A stretch of 5,622 nt of DNA from JAFCBV01 sp965370715 (GTDB lineage Archaea; EX4484-52; B79-G9): positions 1 to 5,622 of the forward strand of contig CBDUVQ010000060.1 in assembly GCA_965370715.1 (NCBI GenBank). Direction: 5' to 3'. The notes beneath the pieces were generated by a model. It was not told the DNA's origin. It made no database searches and was given only the letters and a program-made list of their open reading frames with translations. Below, piece by piece: positions 1 to 4,829 of the stretch. The number at the start of each line of letters is the position of its first letter. Position 1 is the stretch's first letter. A program made the position numbers and the translations under genes.

Positions 1-331
1 CGCCCTGAAAAATTGCTTTGATGTTTTTTGGCACGTAAATCTGCTCTTTATTCACAGCACCCATTTTCCCGGGAGTGCAGTCAACTACAAGGTCGGATTC
101 CTGAATCAGGTCGTCAAGTGTTCCTGCAACATTAATTCCGGCAGCCTCAAATGCAGCCATGTTTTCCTTTACATTTGCATACAGCTTGTAGCCTTTTGCC
201 CCTGCAAAGCGCGCCTCAAACGTCGGCCTTGTCTTAACGACACCTGAGACAACCATATCATCCTGAAGCGATATTGCGTCTGCAACGCGCCTTCCGATTG
301 TCCCAAAACCGTTTATTGCAACTCTTATCAT
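1..331 (-). CDS. gap: Glyceraldehyde-3-phosphate dehydrogenase, type II (archaeal), N-terminal part
   Basis: Cytosolic enzyme that interconverts glyceraldehyde-3-phosphate and 1,3-bisphosphoglycerate with NAD(P); its partner, phosphoglycerate kinase, is encoded just upstream. The 110 complete codons visible hold the nucleotide-binding half. Residues 4-20 read VAINGFGTIGRRVADAI, the archaeal Rossmann glycine motif. KTRP at 33-36, GTLDDL at 70-75, the VDCTPG strand at 83-88 and AIFQG at 106-110 all match archaeal (not bacterial) GAPDH. The catalytic Cys lies beyond the window edge. Start chosen at ATG 331-329 because GGTGAT (341-336) sits five or six bases upstream, and because family members start just before this strand. 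An in-frame ATG at 337 overlaps the pgk stop codon (TGATG) but would be too close to that ribosome site. It is translationally coupled to pgk in one operon. Truncation is only by the window edge. Confidence 0.95.
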   Translation of the reverse strand, partial: MIRVAINGFGTIGRRVADAISLQDDMVVSGVVKTRPTFEARFAGAKGYKLYANVKENMAAFEAAGINVAGTLDDLIQESDLVVDCTPGKMGAVNKEQIYVPKNIKAIFQG

Positions 332-335
332 ATTC

Positions 336-341
336 ATCACC
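336..341 (-). promoter_or_regulatory. Shine-Dalgarno site of gap, overlapping the pgk stop
   Basis: GGTGAT on the minus strand is complementary to the archaeal 16S 3' end. It includes the TGA stop of pgk (339-337) and lies about five bases before the ATG at 331. It decides the gap start and implies that ribosomes finishing pgk can re-initiate on gap. Confidence 0.7.
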
Positions 342-1611
342 AAGTATGTTTTACAAATTCGCAGTCATAGAAAGGCCCGTGTATCAGGCGCTTTATGAAT
401 GCTTTTCCTGCAGAGCTTTTCATCTGCGGGTTCATGTCAAGAGAGTTCAGAAGTGCCGAGGCATCTCCGCCAATGACTATGCTGTAGTGCCCGTTCTTCG
501 GGTCAAATGCCGCGCTGTAAACCTCTACAGCCCCAAGAAGCCCTGGATCTTTCTTGTCTTTTGCAATTTCGTAGTACCCTGTTGAGCCGCTTATGAGCAC
601 AACACCTTCTTTTTTGCTGTTAATTTTTTCCTGAAATGCTTTTATTGTGTTCAAGCCAATGTCAACAACAGCGCCTTTATGAATCTCGTGTTTTGGAAGA
701 TTCACTGGCTTGCCGTCAAGATGGACATGATAGTCGTGCGGCAGTGACACACGTTCCCTGAAGAACCCATTGAAATTGCTGTTTATGAATTCAAAGAGGC
801 GTTTCTCATCGCATCCCCAAATGCCGTCGTTGCTTGCCTTAAGTGCTCTTGCGTGCTCTTTTTCAATATGCTTTTTGTTTTCACCCATAGGGATTCCGTT
901 TATGTGGTCAAGGTATATCCCGAAAAGCCCTGCAACCATAACATCCATCTTTGGGAATTTCTTGAGGAGCTGCGGCGTTATCTCAACAAGGTCTGAGAAT
1001 TTTCTTCCGCCAAGTATGGCATAAGAGTGTTTTTCAAGAAGTATTTTTTCTGCATTCTCTGCCTTTTTTGCCTCTTTTATGAAATTAGGTCCTATTGTTA
1101 CGAACTTCCCGTCTTCGGCAAGTTGCTTAAGTAGCCCGTATGAACTTAGCTCTTTTCTGTGCGATGCAGGGTCATCCTTTATCGCAGCAATATTGCCCAT
1201 ACCGGCGAATGTCTTGTAAAGCTTTGTTTCTTTTGGATGCGCATGATCCCATTCCTCTGATTCTGTTCTGGTGTTCTCAAGAACAATAACATCCCCTGCA
1301 TTTGCGTTTTTAACAAGCTCGCGCACTGCGTATCCGCTTCGCGCACCTGCGAAGATAACATGGTGCTCTGGCAAAAGCTTTTGAAGCGCTTCTGCGTGTA
1401 GTTTCAGGCTTTCGCATTTTCCTGCATCGCCCTGATGCGATGCAATGACAACACACTTTGCCCCGTGGTCAAACGCAAAGTTTATAGATTCAACGGCCTG
1501 CTCTATTTTTCCAAGGTCTCGTATATGCTCTTTGTCCCAGTCCACTGATGAGTTTATGTCTACTTTATCAAAAACCACTGCATTCTCAAAATCAACTTCA
1601 TGTTTTTCCAT
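337..1611 (-). CDS. pgk: Phosphoglycerate kinase, divergent archaeal type
   Basis: Predicted to transfer a phosphate between 1,3-bisphosphoglycerate and ADP to give 3-phosphoglycerate and ATP; cytosolic, two-domain fold. The 424-residue length is close to archaeal PGKs (about 410). Recognisable blocks, numbered from the chosen start: VDINSSVD 17-24 (N-terminal substrate loop), ASHQGD 57-62, LENTR 111-115, ASHR 149-152, LGGRKFSD 200-207, VVDIG 315-319, SGSTGYYE 341-348, IGGDAS 380-385 and SSAG 399-402. Several motifs are eroded: the usual NGPMGVFE and GGGD/STGGG nucleotide loops are only partly kept, and the Arg equivalent to yeast Arg38 aligns with Lys35. Arg115, Arg152, Lys204 and Asp18 are kept. 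The frame is open to 1713, which would add 34 residues, but ATG 1611 has a strong GAGGTG eight bases upstream and the domain begins right after it. Pairing with gap argues for real PGK activity, though activity is inferred. Confidence 0.86.
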   Translation of the reverse strand: MEKHEVDFENAVVFDKVDINSSVDWDKEHIRDLGKIEQAVESINFAFDHGAKCVVIASHQGDAGKCESLKLHAEALQKLLPEHHVIFAGARSGYAVRELVKNANAGDVIVLENTRTESEEWDHAHPKETKLYKTFAGMGNIAAIKDDPASHRKELSSYGLLKQLAEDGKFVTIGPNFIKEAKKAENAEKILLEKHSYAILGGRKFSDLVEITPQLLKKFPKMDVMVAGLFGIYLDHINGIPMGENKKHIEKEHARALKASNDGIWGCDEKRLFEFINSNFNGFFRERVSLPHDYHVHLDGKPVNLPKHEIHKGAVVDIGLNTIKAFQEKINSKKEGVVLISGSTGYYEIAKDKKDPGLLGAVEVYSAAFDPKNGHYSIVIGGDASALLNSLDMNPQMKSSAGKAFIKRLIHGPFYDCEFVKHTW

Positions 1612-1619
1612 AAAATCCA

Positions 1620-1625
1620 CACCTC
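1620..1625 (-). promoter_or_regulatory. Shine-Dalgarno site of pgk
   Basis: GAGGTG on the minus strand, eight bases before ATG 1611. It is the strongest ribosome site in the window and decides the 424-residue start over the upstream in-frame ATG at 1713, which has no comparable motif. Confidence 0.75.
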
Positions 1626-1634
1626 GAATCAGTT

Positions 1635-1648
1635 GGAGCGTTTGCTCC
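1635..1648. repeat. Inverted repeat GGAGC-N4-GCTCC between pgk TATA box and start
   Basis: A perfect 5-bp inverted repeat with a four-base spacer. It lies between the TATA-like box (1650-1659) and the expected start of transcription, the usual place for an archaeal repressor operator. It could also be a small hairpin if the leader starts further upstream. Function is inferred from position only. Confidence 0.4.
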
Positions 1649-1649
1649 C

Positions 1650-1659
1650 TTTTTTTAAA
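1650..1659 (-). promoter_or_regulatory. Possible TATA box of the pgk-gap operon
   Basis: TTTAAAAAAA on the minus strand, preceded by GAAC. An archaeal start about 25 bases downstream of its centre would be near 1630, giving a leader of about 20 bases that still holds the GAGGTG site. The match to a TATA consensus is fair, not strong. Confidence 0.4.
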
Positions 1660-1682
1660 GTTCAGTGCAATATGATGTTTAT

Positions 1683-1705
1683 TGAGCGTGCCAATTTCGC
1701 GCTCA
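1683..1705. repeat. Inverted repeat, 6-8 bp stem
   Basis: TGAGCG (1683-1688) pairs with CGCTCA (1700-1705). A T-G wobble and one more G-C pair extend the stem inward to leave a seven-base loop. It is one of several neighbouring hairpins in the pgk-tRNA gap and lies upstream of the proposed pgk TATA box. Confidence 0.45.
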
Positions 1706-1711
1706 CTCACC

Positions 1712-1746
1712 AAAAATGACTTCGAACAATAAAGTCGAAGCGACTT
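1712..1746 (-). terminator. Overlapping alternative hairpins followed by a T-run (terminator- or attenuator-like)
   Basis: Read on the minus strand, AAGTCG-CTT-CGACTT (1746-1732) forms a 6-bp hairpin. The segment CTTCGA at 1740-1735, which supplies its loop and part of its 3' arm, can instead pair with TCGAAG (1725-1720), after which TCATTTTT (1719-1712) follows. The two structures exclude each other, and the second looks like a hairpin plus T-run. It may end the transcript of the nucleotidyltransferase gene, which would run antisense through the tRNA, or act in a long pgk leader. Hairpins are not strictly needed for archaeal termination; the T-run is short. Confidence 0.35.
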
Positions 1747-1748
1747 GT

Positions 1749-1774
1749 CATCTCCAAAACTGAATTTGGAGATG
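1749..1774. repeat. Perfect 10-bp inverted repeat just upstream of tRNA-Ser
   Basis: CATCTCCAAA (1749-1758) and TTTGGAGATG (1765-1774) are exact reverse complements with a six-base spacer. It is the strongest hairpin in the window. It lies 12 bases before the mature 5' end of the tRNA on the plus strand, so it may fall in a tRNA leader, in the 3' end of the transcript coming from 2723, or in a protein-binding site. Nothing in the sequence decides among these. Confidence 0.65.
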
Positions 1775-1786
1775 TGTTTTGTAGAT

Positions 1787-1870
1787 GCCGCGGTGGCTTA
1801 GCCTGGTAGAGCGCCGGTCTCGAAAACCGGTGTCTGAAAGGACGCGCAGGTTCGAATCCTGCCCGCGGCG
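1787..1870 (+). tRNA. tRNA-Ser (anticodon CGA)
   Basis: Serine tRNA reading the UCG codon. A full class II cloverleaf is visible: acceptor stem GCCGCGG (1787-1793) pairs perfectly with CCGCGGC (1863-1869); D stem GCTT/GAGC; anticodon stem CCGGT/ACCGG (1814-1818/1826-1830) with loop CTCGAAA and anticodon CGA at 1821-1823; long variable arm with GTCT/GGAC stem; T stem GCAGG/CCTGC around TTCGAAT. The long variable arm and discriminator G at 1870 are serine features. CCA is not encoded, as in many archaea, and no intron is present. It lies on the plus strand between two minus-strand genes and converges with the nucleotidyltransferase gene, whose stop is 16 bases away. No convincing TATA box was found upstream; AATAAAG near 1728 is the best AT-rich candidate. 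Confidence 0.97.
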
Positions 1871-1886
1871 CTTATGATTATCAGCT

Positions 1887-2723
1887 CTATCTCCACTCCT
1901 TTATCGCGCGCCCGTATTTTTCATTTGTCTCAAGATCATACCACGGGCCGCTGTAAACATATCCTGCAAGCTCTCCTTCTGGCGCAAGCTTCTCAAATAC
2001 GCGCTCAAGCTGCCTCTCGCTTTTTTTGACTGTTTGATGCTTCAGGAGTTCCGGTTCGACAAGGAACACCCCTGCATTAATCAGGTTGCTTTCTGCATTC
2101 TTTGGGTTCGGCTTTTCTGAAAAGCCGATAATCTTATCTCCTCTAAGCTTTGCAACACCATAGCCTTTGGTTTCAGGAGATGTTGTAAGAGCCATAGTAA
2201 CAAGTGTTTTTGTGCTTCTGTGGACACGAAGCATACCCTGCATATCCACTTTTGAAAGGATGTCTCCGTAAAGAAGAACGAATGTATCAGAAAGCATTTC
2301 TTTTAAGGGCGCAAGAGAGCCCGCAGTTCCAAGAGGCTTCTGCTCTACAACATACCTTATGTTGACCCCGAATTTTGAGCCATTGCCAAAGTGAGAAATT
2401 ATCTTGTCGTGCATGTAATCCACTGCAAGAACAATATCCAGAACACCCTCTGATTTGAGGTGACTAATAACATATTCCAGAACAGGCTTTCCTTTTACAG
2501 GAATCATTGGCTTCGGAATTTCCTGTGTTATGGGCTCAAGGTCTGCCCCGTGCCCTCCGCAAAGCACAACTGCCTGCTTTACTGCCTGCTCGTCCAGATA
2601 CTGGGACAGAAGTTTCTCTATTGCATGCGAACGGTTTTTTATGTTTTTCCCGTCAACAAGACGGTCCACTCGCTTTAAGACCTGCTCGTCAAGAGTTATA
2701 GAGATATGCTCTTTGGCTGGCAT
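1887..2723 (-). CDS. Ribbon-helix-helix domain fused to a sugar-phosphate nucleotidyltransferase-like domain
   Basis: A 278-residue protein in two parts. Residues 5-43 form a CopG/Arc-type ribbon-helix-helix: strand HISITLD, helix EQVLKRVDRLVDG, then NRSHAIEKLLSQYL with the typical N-R-S cap of the second helix. Such domains dimerise and bind DNA. Residues 50-278 have the nucleotidyltransferase (GT-A-like) fold that couples NTP and sugar-1-phosphate: VVLCGGHGADLEPIT 52-66, PKPMIPVKGKPVLEY 70-84, LGTAGSL 131-137, YGD 152-154 with metal-ligand Asp154, EKP 203-205, NAGVF 216-220, WYDLET 261-266. The signature loop, normally GGxGTRL, reads GGHGADL, so the conserved Arg is Asp61. Start at ATG 2723 is preferred: the frame opens with a GTG at 2759, but a strong TATA box sits only seven bases before that. 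No clear ribosome site. Sugar and nucleotide specificity cannot be told; it may be an enzyme, a sensor or both. Confidence 0.85.
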   Translation of the reverse strand: MPAKEHISITLDEQVLKRVDRLVDGKNIKNRSHAIEKLLSQYLDEQAVKQAVVLCGGHGADLEPITQEIPKPMIPVKGKPVLEYVISHLKSEGVLDIVLAVDYMHDKIISHFGNGSKFGVNIRYVVEQKPLGTAGSLAPLKEMLSDTFVLLYGDILSKVDMQGMLRVHRSTKTLVTMALTTSPETKGYGVAKLRGDKIIGFSEKPNPKNAESNLINAGVFLVEPELLKHQTVKKSERQLERVFEKLAPEGELAGYVYSGPWYDLETNEKYGRAIKEWR

Positions 2724-2756
2724 TTTAGTCAGAAAAATTGCTGTAATACTTTGTAT

Positions 2757-2783
2757 CACATAAAACTATTTATATGTGTATAA
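2757..2783. promoter_or_regulatory. TATA box and palindromes upstream of the RHH-nucleotidyltransferase gene
   Basis: On the minus strand TATAAATAG (2774-2766) is a good archaeal TATA box; transcription would start near 2745, about 22 bases before the ATG at 2723. Two nested palindromes cover it: TTATA-N4-TATAA (2770-2783) and CACATA-N10-TATGTG (2757-2762/2773-2778), the latter extendable inward by two more pairs after one mismatch. A dimeric DNA-binding protein sitting here would block TBP. Because the gene itself encodes a ribbon-helix-helix domain, autoregulation is a natural guess. Confidence 0.6.
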
Positions 2784-2815
2784 CTCAGTTGTATTAGAAA
2801 CAGGTATGTTCTTTT

Positions 2816-4603
2816 TTACCCTGCAAGCACCCTGAGGTTGCCGAGTTTTGCTGCCTTGAGAATTTCTTTTCCGAATTCCGAATTCTTTTTGACTTTTATG
2901 TTTGATTTTTTCCCTACTGTGGCAGAAAGGACATAATCTTCTCCGCGATAGACATCAACATCCTTGTAGATGTTTTCCTTTCCAACAGAAATTGCAAGAG
3001 ACCCGCCTGCTTCTGAAACTTCAAAGCCAATCTCGTTTTTTAGGGTCTCGACAATAGGCTCAACAGAAATATGTATTCCTGCCTTTTTCTCAAGTTCGCT
3101 TATTGTTTTCCCACCTTTTCCGATTATGCGCGCTATATCCTCTTCCTGCACCTTCAGTATTGCCTTGTTGTCAGATACCACTTCAACAACAGGGTCGTCA
3201 ATATATTTTCCAAGAATCTGTTTTATCCTGCTTTCAGCAAGCTCTTTCATGGCAGAGGGCGCCTCTGTTTTTACAGGCATGACTATGGTCTGCTCGCCGT
3301 ATGTGTATATTTCATATTCAAGGGCACCTGTTTCAAAATCAATCACTTCAACAAGAGGTCTTGCAAGATCTGCCTCCGTCATGCCGTTCGGTGTCCTGAC
3401 AATCAGCCGTAATGTGTAAACCTTTTTTATGGCCCCCTCATAGACAAAAATAATTGTGTCAATTACCTGCGGTATCATGCCAAGCTCAATTCTAGTTATA
3501 AATCTGTGCACAGCATCAATCGGCTGTGTTGCATGCACAATTCCAAGAAGCCCTACCCCTGCAAGGCGCATGTCCGAGAATATTTTGAAATCAGAAGTTT
3601 TTCTAAGCTCATCGTATATTGTAAAATCAGGTCTGACAAGAAGCAGCATGTCTGCGGTTTTTGCCATATCTCCGGACAGCGCACCGTACTGTGTTATTTC
3701 AGGCCCTACCTGAAGGTCACGCGGCTGCTCCATTGTTTTTACTATTTTGCCTTTTTTCTGATAGAATTCTGCCATTGCCTGCGCAAGCGTTGTTTTGCCA
3801 TGTCCTGGCGGACCTGCAAGAAGGATACCTTCTGCTGATTTGTCAAGGCGCTCTTTTAGCTGTGCAGACATCGTGTAGTGGTCAAGATCTACTTTGACTA
3901 TCGGGCGCACGATTGTTATTTCGGTCGCGCTCGCAAAAGGCGGCCGCGCGATTGCAATCCTGTACTTTTTGTATTGTATGACCTGCGCGGCACGGTGCCC
4001 AATTTCCATGAATGCGTCATCATGAGTGCGCACAAGATCCGCGATTTCGCGTGAAATAGTTTCAAGGTCTTCTTTTGTAGATACTGATTTTGAAAGCTCT
4101 TTCAGGACAGATTTCCCTGGCTTTCCGACCTTGGCTTTTGGGACAACACCGTCCTTTAGGTGGACAGACATTGTATCTGAAGAAAAATATTTCTCAAAGG
4201 CAAGCTCTGTTATTTCCGCGCGCTTGAAATATATTGCCTGAATGCCTATGGCTTCAGCAGACTTTGCCTGCACAATGTCTGCTGTGATAAGCTTTGCCTT
4301 GTTTTCGCGGGCAATGTCTCGTATGAGCGAGTCAATCCTGCCTGATTTTGCAAGCTGTATTTCCTCAATTGTCGGTTTTCTGCCTGTCTGTGAAAGCTCT
4401 ATTTTGTGCTTCTTGCAAAGTTCCCTGATGTTTTTTAATTCATCAAGGCCTTCAAACCCTATTTCACGGCCCCTGTTTGCCTGATTTTCAAGCTCGGATG
4501 TGACAAATTCGGGTATTATGAGTGTGCCTTTGATTTTCCCCTCCTTTATTAGCGCACTCACATTGCCGTTGATTATCGAGCTGGTGTCTGATACATATTT
4601 CAT
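2816..4603 (-). CDS. PIN domain-ATPase-KH domain protein (PINA/COG1855 type)
   Basis: A 595-residue archaeal protein with three modules. Residues 1-128 are a PIN domain (RNase H-like nuclease fold) with acidic residues Asp6 in SDTSS, Glu37, Asp91 and Asp109 in place, so the metal site looks complete. Residues 210-400 are a secretion-type (VirB11/PilT-like) RecA ATPase: Walker A GPPGHGKTT at 264-272, Walker B-like FTIYDE with Asp331-Glu332, and a GIVHA histidine box around His357. Residues 475-515 are a KH nucleic-acid-binding domain with IIGKGG at 493-498. The basic C-terminal tail also fits the family. The characterised Sulfolobus homologue PINA is a hexameric ATPase that drives Holliday-junction branch migration and works with Hjc; the same role here is inferred from domain order. 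A TATA-like box about 30 bases upstream implies an almost leaderless mRNA, and there is no ribosome site. Length is full. Confidence 0.93.
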   Translation of the reverse strand: MKYVSDTSSIINGNVSALIKEGKIKGTLIIPEFVTSELENQANRGREIGFEGLDELKNIRELCKKHKIELSQTGRKPTIEEIQLAKSGRIDSLIRDIARENKAKLITADIVQAKSAEAIGIQAIYFKRAEITELAFEKYFSSDTMSVHLKDGVVPKAKVGKPGKSVLKELSKSVSTKEDLETISREIADLVRTHDDAFMEIGHRAAQVIQYKKYRIAIARPPFASATEITIVRPIVKVDLDHYTMSAQLKERLDKSAEGILLAGPPGHGKTTLAQAMAEFYQKKGKIVKTMEQPRDLQVGPEITQYGALSGDMAKTADMLLLVRPDFTIYDELRKTSDFKIFSDMRLAGVGLLGIVHATQPIDAVHRFITRIELGMIPQVIDTIIFVYEGAIKKVYTLRLIVRTPNGMTEADLARPLVEVIDFETGALEYEIYTYGEQTIVMPVKTEAPSAMKELAESRIKQILGKYIDDPVVEVVSDNKAILKVQEEDIARIIGKGGKTISELEKKAGIHISVEPIVETLKNEIGFEVSEAGGSLAISVGKENIYKDVDVYRGEDYVLSATVGKKSNIKVKKNSEFGKEILKAAKLGNLRVLAG

Positions 4604-4630
4604 AAAAATCTATACTTTTTTGGGCAGGAA

Positions 4631-4637
4631 AATTTAA
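4631..4637 (-). promoter_or_regulatory. Possible TATA box of the PIN-ATPase-KH gene
   Basis: TTAAATT on the minus strand, centred about 31 bases before ATG 4603. A start 25 bases downstream would leave a leader of only about six bases, in line with the lack of a Shine-Dalgarno motif. Confidence 0.4.
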
Positions 4638-4644
4638 GAATCTA

Positions 4645-4717
4645 AGGATGCGTGTGCGCCGGCAAGGTTTGAATTCTTACAGTATGACTTTTACCGGCTG
4701 AGTGCTGGAGGATGCGT
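4645..4717 (+). repeat. Nine-base direct repeat flanking a GC-rich imperfect hairpin
   Basis: AGGATGCGT occurs at 4645-4653 and again at 4709-4717. Between the copies GCCGG (4658-4662) can pair with CCGGC (4694-4698), plus two A-T pairs after a mismatch, around a loop of about 25 bases. It could be a regulatory site, a small RNA or the remains of an insertion. No known RNA family, such as C/D box, was recognised. Confidence 0.3.
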
Positions 4718-4829
4718 CAGAATGGGCAAAATAGAAGATAGGCAGAGTTGAAAAGATTAATAAAGAAAAACGGTCATTAAGAGACAAAATGCTTTAGGTA
4801 TTGAGCATAAACAAGCAATAGGGATTAAT

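Larger units (their letters stand above)
4604..4829. other. Divergent intergenic region
   Basis: This region separates the minus-strand PIN-ATPase-KH gene from the plus-strand cysteine synthase gene. It holds the promoter of the former (4631-4637), the direct repeat and hairpin listed separately, and TTAATAAAG at 4757-4765, a possible TATA box for cysteine synthase with a leader of about 45 bases. Short open stretches (for example, the 20 codons ending with TAG at 4796) lack start codons or homology that I recognise and may be remnants or chance. Composition becomes more AT-rich after about 4720. Confidence 0.5.

Noticed and set aside
770..1024. Plus-strand open frames inside pgk, the nucleotidyltransferase and the PIN-ATPase gene
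   Set aside because: They lie wholly opposite well-supported genes, show no recognisable domain and have low-complexity Ser/Phe/Cys-rich translations typical of antisense frames.
1620..1713. N-terminal extension of PGK from ATG 1713
   Set aside because: No ribosome site, no resemblance to PGK, and it overlaps inverted repeats and a TATA-like box; ATG 1611 explains the data better.
1712..1786. C/D box guide RNA in the hairpin-rich stretch
   Set aside because: A GAGATGA near-match to box C exists on the minus strand, but no suitably spaced box D or internal C'/D' pair was found.
1851..1886. Integrated element at the tRNA 3' end
   Set aside because: No integrase gene and no second copy of the tRNA 3' sequence in the window.
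2724..2759. GTG start at 2759 for the RHH-nucleotidyltransferase
   Set aside because: The TATA box at 2774-2766 is too close for a transcript to include this codon, and the extra 12 residues are hydrophobic and lie before the domain.
4737..4796. Short plus-strand frame rich in Lys/Glu/Arg ending at TAG 4794-4796
   Set aside because: Only about 20 codons with no proper start; too short to separate from chance, though it could be a gene remnant.
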